Shown: positions 1 through 5,749 of the stretch, piece after piece
How the letters are laid out: each line of letters begins with the position of its first letter
Numbering within the stretch: the first letter of the stretch is position 1
Source: Acidobacteriota bacterium
GTDB lineage: Bacteria > Acidobacteriota > UBA4820 > DSQY01
Direction: 5' to 3'
Assembly: GCA_021814355.1 (NCBI GenBank)
Contig: JAKAIJ010000034.1
Location: 7,833-15,709 of the forward strand
DNA: 7,877 nt
Notes under the pieces: model-generated
The model's database searches: none
The model's input: the letters and a program-made list of their open reading frames with translations, nothing else
What the model was told of the DNA's origin: nothing
Program-made: the position numbers and the translations under genes

Positions 1-141
1 GCCTCCCCGGACGTCCAGCAGCGTCACCCGGTCCCCCCGGCAGAGCCTCAGGACCTTGCGCGCGTGGCGCGCGTCCGCCGCGTCCAGGTGCCAGGGTGGG
101 GAGGCGAGGTCGGGGCAGTAGAAGCGCCGGGCATGGCCCAT
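1..141 (-). CDS. rsmE: 16S rRNA (uracil-1498-N3)-methyltransferase RsmE, N-terminal fragment
   Basis: The first 47 codons of a gene that runs off the left edge of the window. The peptide begins MGHARRFYCPDL and continues through HLDAADARHARKVLRL and GDRVTLLDVRGG. This is the N-terminal PUA-like RNA-binding domain of RsmE: an RRFY/F opening, a His/Arg-rich 'H..KVLRL' helix and a 'GD.V.L.D..G' strand. The family methylates N3 of U1498 in 16S rRNA using S-adenosylmethionine; the SPOUT catalytic domain would lie beyond position 1. I chose the ATG at 141 because the ATGs at 134 and 148 are in other frames and no in-frame start lies just upstream. A GGGGG run lies about 10 nt before the start. The gene is divergent from the permease operon. 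Family assignment is good, but it rests on a short fragment. Confidence 0.8.
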   Translation of the reverse strand, partial: MGHARRFYCPDLASPPWHLDAADARHARKVLRLCRGDRVTLLDVRGG

Positions 142-146
142 GGCCC

Positions 147-175
147 ATTTTCCCCCGCCGCGCGGCGCATTACAA
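147..175 (-). promoter_or_regulatory. Candidate sigma70-type promoter for rsmE
   Basis: On the minus strand TTGTAA (175-170) and GAAAAT (152-147) are separated by 17 nt and match the -35 and -10 consensus at four of six bases each. Transcription would then begin at or within a base or two of the rsmE ATG at 141, which would make the message nearly leaderless. The match is modest and the assignment is inference only. Confidence 0.3.
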
Positions 176-176
176 T
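148..176 (+). promoter_or_regulatory. Candidate promoter for the permease-waaA operon
   Basis: TACAAT at 171-176 matches the -10 consensus at five of six bases. The -35 region at 148-153 (TTTTCC) is poor. The -10 ends 15 nt before the ATG at 192, and a GGAGG ribosome site at 183-187 falls between them, so the leader would be only about 10 nt. The -10 overlaps the candidate -35 of rsmE on the other strand, so the two promoters would share one short face. Confidence 0.4.
156..167. repeat. 12-bp perfect palindrome between divergent promoters
   Basis: CGCCGCGCGGCG is a perfect palindrome. It sits inside the spacer of both candidate divergent promoters, where a repressor site would be expected. 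In DNA this GC-rich short palindromes are common, so operator function is unproven. Confidence 0.3.
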
Positions 177-191
177 GGCGGCGGAGGGTTC

Positions 192-1112
192 ATGAAGGTC
201 TACCTGCTCGGGCGTCTCCTCCTGGCGGTGCCCACGCTGCTGGGGGTGGCGGCCCTCGTCTTCCTCCTCGGCCACGCGCTGCCCTCCGACCCCGCCGAGG
301 TGATGCTCGGGGAGCGCGCCGCCCCCGCCGAGCTCGCGACGCTGCGCCACGAGATGGGGCTGGACCGGCCCCTCGCGGTCCAGTTCGCGGGGTATCTCAC
401 CGATCTCTCCCGTGGGGACCTGGGGCGGTCCCTGCGGACCCGTCGGCCCGTCGCCCGGGAGCTCACCGCGGCCTTCCCCCTCACCGCCCGCTTGGGGCTG
501 ACGGCGCTCCTCCTCGCCCTCGCCCTGGCGCTCCCCGCTGGCGCCGCGGCGGCGCGCTGGCCCGGGGGCGGCCTCGACCGGGCCGCTCTCTTCTTCTCCA
601 CCGCGGGGCTTTCGCTCCCCTCCTTCTTCCTGGGACCTCTGCTCCTGCTCGCCTTCGCCGTGGCGAGGCCCTGGTTTCCCATCTCGGGTCCCGACGAGCC
701 TGGCGCGGTGGTCCTGCCCGCGCTCACCCTGGCGGTTCCGCTGGCGGCCTATCTCTCTCGCGTGGTGCGGGCCTCCCTGCGGGAGGAGTCTGCGCGGGAT
801 TACCTGCGGGCCGCCCGCGCCCGCGGCCTCTCCGAGAACCGGGCCTTCTTCCGCCACGCCTTCCAGAACGCGCTCCCTCCGGTGGCGACGGTGGCGGGGC
901 TCCAGCTCGGCGCGGTGCTCACCGGCGCGGTGATCGCCGAGAAGGTCTTCCGCTGGCCCGGGATGGGCACGCTCGTCCTGACCGCCATCGGGAGCCGGGA
1001 CTACCCGGTGGTGCAGGGGGTTCTCCTGGTCTTCGCCGTCGTCACCGTCGCGGCGAACCTGGCCTCCGATCTTGCGGTGGCGGCGCTGGACCCGCGGGTG
1101 GGGCGCGCGTGA
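192..1112 (+). CDS. Peptide/nickel-type ABC transporter permease, DppB/OppB family
   Basis: A 306-residue inner-membrane permease of normal family length. It begins MKVYLLGRLLLAVPTLLG, with a first membrane helix at about residues 9-29 as in DppB, OppB and GsiC. The family signature DLSRGDLGRSL (71-81) follows the first periplasmic stretch. Further hydrophobic segments lie near 100-120, 133-160, 172-188, 232-250 and 275-297. The cytoplasmic EAA loop that docks with the ATPase covers about 202-230 (RDYLRAARARGLS). The conserved EKVFRWPGMGTL is at 250-261. I chose the ATG at 192 over upstream in-frame starts because GGAGG lies at 183-187 and the protein then starts exactly where the family does. 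Its stop overlaps the GTG of the next permease. The substrate (di/oligopeptide, nickel or other) cannot be read from the permease. No substrate-binding protein or ATPase gene is in the window. Confidence 0.9.
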   Translation: MKVYLLGRLLLAVPTLLGVAALVFLLGHALPSDPAEVMLGERAAPAELATLRHEMGLDRPLAVQFAGYLTDLSRGDLGRSLRTRRPVARELTAAFPLTARLGLTALLLALALALPAGAAAARWPGGGLDRAALFFSTAGLSLPSFFLGPLLLLAFAVARPWFPISGPDEPGAVVLPALTLAVPLAAYLSRVVRASLREESARDYLRAARARGLSENRAFFRHAFQNALPPVATVAGLQLGAVLTGAVIAEKVFRWPGMGTLVLTAIGSRDYPVVQGVLLVFAVVTVAANLASDLAVAALDPRVGRA

Positions 1113-1924
1113 GGCGGGGGAGGGCCGCGGCGGCCCTGCTCGCCCTCTGGATGCTGGCCTCCCTGGGCGCCCCCTGGCTCGCGCCCCGCGGATACCGGGA
1201 GACCGACCTCGCCCACCGCCTCGAGGGTCCCTCCCGCGCCCATTGGCTCGGAACCGACGAACTGGGGAGGGATCTGGCCTCCCGCCTGCTCTACGGCGGC
1301 CGGGCGTCGCTGTCGGTGGCGGGGGCCGCGGTGGCGGCGGCGCTCCTGGCGGGCGGCCTGCTGGGAGCGGGGGCCGGCTACCGGGGTGGATGGCCGGACC
1401 TGCTCTTCGGCCGCGCGGTGGACCTCCTCATGGCGCTGCCGGGGCTCCTGCTCGCCATCGCGGTGGTGGCCTACGTGGGCCGCGGGCTGGGCTCCCTCGT
1501 GCTCGCGCTCACCGCAACGGCGTGGGTGGGGTACGCGCGGCTTGCGCGCTCCATGACCCTTTCCCTGAGGCGCCGGGAGTTCGTGGAGGCCTCCCGGGCG
1601 CAGGGCGCCCCGGCGCTCCACGTCCTGCGGCGCCACTTGGCGCCCAACCTCGCGCCGGTGCTCCTGGTCCAGTGCTCGGCGGGGGCGGCGGGTGTTATCC
1701 TGTCCGAGGCCGGGCTCTCGTTCCTGGGCCTCGGGATCCAGCCCCCGCGGCCCTCCTGGGGCGGAACCCTCGCCTCGGGGTGCGACTACCTCCTGGAGGC
1801 CCCCCACATGGCGCTCTGCTCGGGGGCGGTGCTTTTCGCGGTGGTCTGGTCTCTCCACGCGCTGGGCGAGGCGCTCTCGGAGCGGCTCGACCCGAGGAGG
1901 CGGGGCGGTGTGGGTCCTCTATAG
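1109..1924 (+). CDS. Peptide/nickel-type ABC transporter permease, DppC/OppC family
   Basis: A 271-residue partner permease that would form the membrane channel as a heterodimer with the upstream DppB-like protein. One membrane helix lies at about 6-22. It is followed by the family hallmark HWLGTDELGRDLASRLLYGG (45-64), whose core GTDELGRD is nearly invariant in DppC and OppC. Membrane segments follow near 68-92, 107-125, 127-145, 185-209 and 232-252. The EAA loop is at about 157-185 (EFVEASRAQGAP), then SEAGLSFLGLGIQPP (199-213), another signature. The start is GTG at 1109, overlapping the previous stop as GTGA, a coupled arrangement. The N-terminus is shorter than in many DppC proteins, which often carry 20-40 more residues before the first helix. 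The gene ends inside the start of waaA. Confidence 0.9.
   Translation: MRRGRAAAALLALWMLASLGAPWLAPRGYRETDLAHRLEGPSRAHWLGTDELGRDLASRLLYGGRASLSVAGAAVAAALLAGGLLGAGAGYRGGWPDLLFGRAVDLLMALPGLLLAIAVVAYVGRGLGSLVLALTATAWVGYARLARSMTLSLRRREFVEASRAQGAPALHVLRRHLAPNLAPVLLVQCSAGAAGVILSEAGLSFLGLGIQPPRPSWGGTLASGCDYLLEAPHMALCSGAVLFAVVWSLHALGEALSERLDPRRRGGVGPL
1894..1900 (+). promoter_or_regulatory. Ribosome binding site fixing the waaA GTG start
   Basis: GAGGAGG lies seven bases before the GTG at 1908, inside the last codons of the dppC-like gene. The open frame itself extends upstream to 1692, so this site is what decides the start. Confidence 0.75.
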
Positions 1925-3152
1925 GCTCCTGACCCTCCTGGCGGGGCTCCCGTGGCTCCTCTACCTCCGCTCTCGTCACGGCGGGTGCCTCGGGCACCGG
2001 CTGGGCCTCCTTCCGGTCCGCGCGGACCGGCCCGTCTGGGTCCAGGCCGTCTCCGTGGGCGAGGTGCGCCTCGCGCTCGCGCTGGCCTCCCTCCTGGAGG
2101 GCCGCGGGCTCCCGCTCCTGCTGACGGCCACCACCGCCGCGGGGCTCGCGCTGGCGGCGAAGGGCGGCCGGGAGCCCTCCGCCTTTCCGGCGGACGTGCC
2201 CTGGGCCGCGCGGCGGGCCCTTCGCCGCGTGCGTCCCCGCCTGCTCGTCCTCGTGGAGACCGAGCTCTGGCCCGGGCTGGTGCGGGCCGCGGCCCGGGAG
2301 GGGATCCCCGTGTTGGTCGTGAACGGCCGGCTCTCCGACCGGAGCCTCGCGCGGACCCTGCTGTTCCGGGGAGTCTTCGGAAGGGTCCTCGCCAACGTCC
2401 GCGTGGCGGCCCGCTCGCCGGAGCACGGAGAGCGTTTCGTGCGGCTCGGCGTGCCCCGCGAGAACGTGGGAGTAGCGGGGAACATGAAGTACGACCTAAG
2501 GCCCCCGGAGGGGTTCGAGGCCCAGACCGCGGAGCTCCGACGCTTGCTGCCCGAGGCCGGAGGGTTCCTGTGGGTGGCGGGCAGCGTGCGCGAGGGCGAG
2601 GAGGCGACGGTGCTGGAGGCGCACCGGCTTCTCCGGCAAAAGCACCCCGGGGCGCGGCTCGTCGTGGCCCCCCGCCACCTCGACCGGACGGACCGCTGCG
2701 CCGGGGAGGCGTCCTCGCGCGGGATGACAGCCGCGCGGCGCTCCGATTCCGCCGCCGCCCGGGGCGGCTGGGACGTGCTCGTCCTGGACACCCTGGGAGA
2801 ACTCTGGGCGGCCTACGGCCTGGGCCAGGCGGCCTTCGTCGGAGGGAGCCTCGTTCCCCTGGGCGGCCAGAACCCGCTGGAGCCGGCGGCGCTCGAGAGG
2901 CCGGTCCTCTTCGGCCCCTCGATGGAGAACTTCGCCGACGAGGCGGCGAACCTCCTGGAGGCGGGCGGCGCGGTCCGGGTGGAGAGCGCCGGGGCGCTGG
3001 CCGCGGAGCTGGCCCGTCTCCTGGCCGACGCCCGGGCCCGTAGCATCATGGGCGCCGCCGGCCGCGCCGTGGTGGCGGCCCACCGCGGCGCGGCCGATCG
3101 GGTCGCCCTCGCCGTCGTTACCCTCGCCGGGGGCGCGACGCCGACCGCCTAG
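1908..3152 (+). CDS. waaA: 3-deoxy-D-manno-octulosonic acid (Kdo) transferase WaaA
   Basis: A 414-residue glycosyltransferase (GT30; about 420 residues is usual) that adds Kdo from CMP-Kdo to lipid A precursor at the inner membrane. A hydrophobic N-terminal anchor covers about 4-20. The acceptor domain carries VSVGEV (49-53), whose Glu52 aligns with the proposed catalytic base of the family. It is followed by VPWAARRALRRVRPR, ETELWPGL (117-124), NGRLSDRS (139-146) and GNMKYD (191-196). The donor domain has AGSVREGEE (224-232), APRHLDR (254-260), DTLGELWAAYG (294-304) and FVGGSLVPLGGQNPLEPAA (310-328). Many relatives have GGHNPLE; here His is replaced by Gln321. The frame overlaps the dppC-like gene by 17 nt. 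The start is GTG. It is known in older literature as kdtA. Whether it adds one Kdo or more cannot be told. Confidence 0.95.
   Translation: MWVLYRLLTLLAGLPWLLYLRSRHGGCLGHRLGLLPVRADRPVWVQAVSVGEVRLALALASLLEGRGLPLLLTATTAAGLALAAKGGREPSAFPADVPWAARRALRRVRPRLLVLVETELWPGLVRAAAREGIPVLVVNGRLSDRSLARTLLFRGVFGRVLANVRVAARSPEHGERFVRLGVPRENVGVAGNMKYDLRPPEGFEAQTAELRRLLPEAGGFLWVAGSVREGEEATVLEAHRLLRQKHPGARLVVAPRHLDRTDRCAGEASSRGMTAARRSDSAAARGGWDVLVLDTLGELWAAYGLGQAAFVGGSLVPLGGQNPLEPAALERPVLFGPSMENFADEAANLLEAGGAVRVESAGALAAELARLLADARARSIMGAAGRAVVAAHRGAADRVALAVVTLAGGATPTA
2013..2030. repeat. 18-bp perfect palindrome inside waaA
   Basis: An uninterrupted palindrome with arms CCGGTCCGC and GCGGACCGG, covering codons for about residues 36-41 (PVRADR) between the membrane anchor and the acceptor domain. 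It may be a by-product of the GC-rich codon choice. No function is claimed. Confidence 0.35.
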
Positions 3153-3169
3153 CCGGCCGGGCGTTCCCG

Positions 3170-3847
3170 CTACACCTCGATCGTCTCCCCGAACCCCGCG
3201 ATGCGCCCCCGGATCCCGTGGGCCTCGACGCGCCTGAGGAACTCCTTCGGGTCCGCGGGGATCACGGGGAAGGTGTTGTAGTGGATCGGCATGGCCTGCT
3301 TGCAGCCGAGCAGGACCGCCGCCTCCGCCGCGTCCTCCACGCCCATGGTGTAGTTGTCGCCGATGGGCAGGAGCGCGAGGTCAATGGGGTTGAGGCGCCC
3401 GTAGAGCGCCATGTCCGACATGATCCCGGTGTCGCCCGCGTAGTAGACGCACTTTCCGCCCATCCAGATCAGGAACCCCGCGGGGTTCCCGCCATAGACC
3501 CCGTCGGGGAGCGAGGAGCCGTGGAGCGCGGGGGTGAGCTTCACCCGGCCCCAGGGGAAGGTGTGGGAGCCCCCGATATGCATCCCGTAGGACTCGGCGC
3601 CTTGCCCCTCGATCCAGTTGGCGATCTCGAAGTTGGCCACCACGGCGCAGCGGTTCCTCCGGGCGATCTCCACGGCGTCCCCCACGTGGTCGCCGTGGCC
3701 GTGGCTCACCAGCACCGCCTGAACCTTCACATCGGCGGGCTTGACCTTGGCGTGGGTGTTGCCGTTCAGAAAGGGGTCCACGATGACCCGGTGGCCGTCG
3801 GCCTCCAGCTCGAAGCACGAGTGGCCGTGGTAGGTGAGCTTCAGCAT
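3170..3847 (-). CDS. UPF0173 family metal-dependent hydrolase (metallo-beta-lactamase fold)
   Basis: A 225-residue cytoplasmic protein, the usual length for UPF0173 (YtkL-like) proteins; there is no signal peptide. Metal ligands of the metallo-beta-lactamase fold are all present: SHGHGDH at 48-54 (His49, His51, Asp53, His54), His109 in ALHGSS, Asp139 in AGDTG, and His189 in PIHYNTFP. The opening LTYHGHSCFEL and VDPFLNGN (23-30) are typical of the family. The physiological substrate of UPF0173 proteins is not known. The ATG at 3847 is preceded by GGGAGGA at 3852-3858; a GTG at 3868 is a possible but less likely start. The first 7 bases overlap the end of the lipoyl-attachment gene, so it is the last gene of a three-gene operon. 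It ends only 17 bp from the convergent waaA stop. Confidence 0.9.
   Translation of the reverse strand: MLKLTYHGHSCFELEADGHRVIVDPFLNGNTHAKVKPADVKVQAVLVSHGHGDHVGDAVEIARRNRCAVVANFEIANWIEGQGAESYGMHIGGSHTFPWGRVKLTPALHGSSLPDGVYGGNPAGFLIWMGGKCVYYAGDTGIMSDMALYGRLNPIDLALLPIGDNYTMGVEDAAEAAVLLGCKQAMPIHYNTFPVIPADPKEFLRRVEAHGIRGRIAGFGETIEV
3472..3489. repeat. 18-bp perfect palindrome inside the UPF0173 gene
   Basis: GGAACCCCG and its exact complement CGGGGTTCC lie back to back. They encode the conserved-looking NPAGF stretch (residues 121-125), so protein constraint plus GC bias may explain it. Confidence 0.35.
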
Positions 3848-4647
3848 GGCATCCTCCCTCTGTTCCACCGGTCGGTGGCGTACTTTTCGCGGTGCAGGCG
3901 GGCGGCCGCGTCCGCCTCGGCCTTCGTGAGGCCGGTTTCCTCCCAGGTCCCCGCGAAAACCTCCGGGAACCCCAGCCGGAAGGCGCGTCGCAACTCCTCC
4001 ACTTCAAGACCGGGCCGCAGGTTCCCAAGGCCCGAGAAGGTCCTGCGGTACAGGGTGGCGTCGGCGGCGGAGTTCCGGGTGGCCCGGGCGAGCGCCTCGT
4101 AGTCGAGGTGGACCGGCACCGAGCCGTGCTGAAGGAAGGCCCTCGGGCCGCGCTTCTGGGCGCTTCCGACGACCTTCCGGCCGTCCACGAGGATCTCCTT
4201 TTCCGAGGGGACCAGGAAGCAGGGCGCCGCGGAGCCGGGGGCGATGGCGAGGGCCCGCTCCTTCACCGTGACCGGCAGGCCCAGGCGTGCGAGGGAGGCG
4301 GCGAGGGCCGCCGCGATGCGGGCGTAGGTCTCGAGCAATCCTCCGCCGAAGGGTGCCGCGTGGAGGGCGACCACGCTGTAGGTAAGCTCCGCGTCGTGGA
4401 GCACCGCCTTTCCCCCCGTGGGGCGCCGGACGGCCGAGAACCCGCGGGAGGCGATGTAGTCCGCGTCGCAGACGGCGTCGAACTCCTGGTGGAAGCCGAA
4501 GGAGAGGCAGGCCGGGGACCAGGTGTAGAGCCGCAGGACGGGACGGTCCGAGGCCCCAGACTCCAGCGCCTCGTAAAGGGCCTCGTCCACGGCCATGTTC
4601 CAGGCCCCCGGGGCGGGGGCCGGCTCGTCCAGGAGGCGCCAGCTCAT
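3841..4647 (-). CDS. LipM-like octanoyltransferase / lipoate-protein ligase family protein
   Basis: A 268-residue protein of the BPL/LplA/LipB catalytic fold, which moves octanoyl or lipoyl groups onto the lipoyl domains of GcvH or 2-oxoacid dehydrogenases. Visible motifs are WRLLDEPAPAPGAWNMAVDEAL (3-24), RRPTGGKAVLHD (74-85, the acyl-binding signature) and LTYSVV (88-93). VDGRKVVGSAQKR (154-166) carries the family's conserved lysine (Lys158), and FLQHGSVPV follows at 171-179. Cys143 in PCFLVPSEKE matches the position of the catalytic cysteine of Bacillus LipM (CF..PS..E), which favours an octanoyl-ACP transferase over an ATP-using ligase such as LplA. That distinction is inference. The start ATG at 4647 overlaps the upstream stop as ATGA, and the end overlaps the UPF0173 start by 7 nt. 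The open frame continues far upstream, but that part is a shadow of the preceding gene. Confidence 0.85.
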   Translation of the reverse strand: MSWRLLDEPAPAPGAWNMAVDEALYEALESGASDRPVLRLYTWSPACLSFGFHQEFDAVCDADYIASRGFSAVRRPTGGKAVLHDAELTYSVVALHAAPFGGGLLETYARIAAALAASLARLGLPVTVKERALAIAPGSAAPCFLVPSEKEILVDGRKVVGSAQKRGPRAFLQHGSVPVHLDYEALARATRNSAADATLYRRTFSGLGNLRPGLEVEELRRAFRLGFPEVFAGTWEETGLTKAEADAAARLHREKYATDRWNRGRMPC

Positions 4648-5624
4648 GCCGCGCCTGCGGTGCACCCTGCCAGGAAGCGCCGCAGGCTCTCCTCCTCCGC
4701 CGGGGCCAGCGCGTCGCCGCGGCAGTTGTCGAAGGTGAGGACGGGCACCGGGAGGGTGGAGCGGAAGAACCCCTCCTCCCGGATGTTGTGGCAGAGGCAC
4801 TCGACCCCGAGGATGAGCCCCCGCAGGCGCCGCTCGGCGATCTCCTTCAGGAGCCGCTCCTGGCGCCGCTTGAGGCCGTAGGGGATGGAGGTCTGGTGGT
4901 AGTGGGCGACGAGGTCGTGGGCGGCCCCCTGGGGATTGTTCTCGATCCCCCATTCGTCGTAGACCACGACGGCGCCCAGCTCCTCCAGCGCCCGATAGAG
5001 GTCTGGCCGGTAGGGGGTGACGCCGATGAACCCAACCTTCACCCAGCGCCCCTGACGGCTCCCCTCGAACTCGAGAATCTGCCGCTCCACTTCCCGGCGG
5101 TGGCCCTCGATGTCCTTGCCCGGGTTCATGGCCCGTGCCAGGGCCTGGACGTAGGCCGAGGAGGTGAAGGCGCCGTTCTTGTGTTGGAGCGCGTCGAACC
5201 GGCGCAGGGCGACCCGGACATGGGTCCACTGGTCGAGGGTTGCCTTGAGCCGCCGGGCGTCCACCTCCAGCTCGCGGCAGAGCCCGTCCATCGCCTCCTG
5301 CAGCCGCTCGGTGCTTCGCAGGAGGGGAAAGTGGAACGGCCGACAGACCACGCCCTGCTCGCCGAGCGATTCGAGGACCGCCCTCACCTCCTGCGGAGTG
5401 CCGGGCTCCGGGTACCAGAGGCTCCGGATCTCGCGCTCCTGCGCGATGGCGTAGAGGCAGCGGGCCCAGACCGAGGTGGAATCCTTGAACCCAACGAGCC
5501 GGGCCGTCTCCAGCCACCCGGTCCGGTCGGCGGTCAGGGCGAAGGTCGTCCAGAGGTTCTCCGCGTCGTGGGGCGAGGCGGCGAACACCTCCATCGGCAT
5601 GGGCGGGATGTACCCGATGCGCAT
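4644..5624 (-). CDS. Orphan 2-hydroxyacyl-CoA dehydratase (HgdB/BcrC-like) family protein
   Basis: A 326-residue protein resembling the D-component subunits of 2-hydroxyglutaryl-CoA dehydratase and benzoyl-CoA reductase. Supporting stretches are WVKVGFIGVTPYRPDLYRAL (194-213), LEELGAVVVYDEW (213-225) and YHQTSIPYGLKRRQERLL (242-259). RLRGLILGVECLCHN (266-280) and LPVPVLTFDN (291-300) follow; these parallel the family's 'S.P......R...I', 'DGVI.....FCD' and 'IP.L.IE' blocks. Cysteines are at 56, 94, 116, 277, 279, 301 and 321. In active enzymes three cysteines bind a [4Fe-4S] cluster; here the usual FCD is replaced by CLCHN and the terminal IET is altered. No partner subunit or ATP-dependent activator is in the window, so the reaction is unknown. 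The ATG at 5624 follows GGAGG at 5629-5633. The gene is translationally coupled (ATGA) to the lipoyl-attachment gene. Family call moderate, function open. Confidence 0.65.
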   Translation of the reverse strand: MRIGYIPPMPMEVFAASPHDAENLWTTFALTADRTGWLETARLVGFKDSTSVWARCLYAIAQEREIRSLWYPEPGTPQEVRAVLESLGEQGVVCRPFHFPLLRSTERLQEAMDGLCRELEVDARRLKATLDQWTHVRVALRRFDALQHKNGAFTSSAYVQALARAMNPGKDIEGHRREVERQILEFEGSRQGRWVKVGFIGVTPYRPDLYRALEELGAVVVYDEWGIENNPQGAAHDLVAHYHQTSIPYGLKRRQERLLKEIAERRLRGLILGVECLCHNIREEGFFRSTLPVPVLTFDNCRGDALAPAEEESLRRFLAGCTAGAA

Positions 5625-5639
5625 GCGGCCTCCGCCGCC

Positions 5640-5669
5640 AGGGTACCGCCGCCGCGCGCTCAGGGTCAA
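5640..5669 (-). promoter_or_regulatory. Candidate promoter for the HgdB-like / LipM-like / UPF0173 operon
   Basis: On the minus strand TTGACC (5669-5664) is a good -35. TACCCT (5645-5640), 18 nt downstream, is a weak -10 that keeps the TA...T pattern. The -10 ends 15 nt before the ATG at 5624, giving a very short leader that just contains the GGAGG. Confidence 0.35.
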
Positions 5670-5685
5670 CAGGAGAGCGGGCCGG

Positions 5686-5704
5686 ACGCCGCCCCGGGCG
5701 GCGT
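5686..5704. repeat. Inverted repeat in the divergent spacer, next to the plus-strand -35
   Basis: ACGCCGCC and GGCGGCGT form a perfect 8-bp inverted repeat around CCG. Its right edge touches the -35 of the promoter at 5704. The half-site CGCCGC also occurs in the palindrome at 156-167. It could be a repressor site or simply GC-rich background. Confidence 0.3.
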
Positions 5705-5732
5705 TGTGGGGGACGTCTCGTTGCGCTAGAAT
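5704..5732 (+). promoter_or_regulatory. Sigma70-type promoter for the MXAN_5187-like gene
   Basis: TTGTGG at 5704-5709 and TAGAAT at 5727-5732 are separated by 17 nt. The -10 matches consensus at five of six bases. Transcription would start near 5739, immediately before the GGAGAG ribosome site (5740-5745) and about 10 nt from the ATG at 5750. This is the best promoter in the window. Confidence 0.6.
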
Positions 5733-5749
5733 CGCCCCCGGAGAGCCTC

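Noticed and set aside
48..857. Minus-strand open frame of 269 codons opposite the first permease
   Set aside because: Highly charged G/E/R/P-rich translation typical of the antisense of a membrane protein; it also overlaps the real rsmE start in a different frame.
2283..2296. 14-bp palindrome in waaA
   Set aside because: It consists only of G and C in a run of Arg/Ala codons and is expected by chance.
3153..3169. Possible terminator between convergent waaA and the UPF0173 gene
   Set aside because: Only a 4-bp stem (CGGG/CCCG) can form in the 17-bp gap and no T-run follows.
3218..4102. Plus-strand open frame of 294 codons opposite the UPF0173 and LipM-like genes
   Set aside because: It spans two real minus-strand genes, lacks a plausible start signal, and its protein looks like a mirror of GC-rich codons (many G, V, H, R).
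3892..4881. Plus-strand open frame of 329 codons
   Set aside because: It crosses the boundary between two well-supported minus-strand genes and shows no family similarity.
5625..5669. TTG start adding 15 residues to the HgdB-like protein
   Set aside because: The added sequence is R/G-rich, the candidate -35 and -10 would then be inside the gene, and GGAGG sits right before the ATG at 5624.
4788..5729. Long plus-strand open frame (313 codons) opposite the HgdB-like gene
   Set aside because: The translation is a low-complexity mix with no recognisable motif, and the opposite strand has clear family motifs, a ribosome site and coupled overlaps. Long antisense frames are expected at this GC content.
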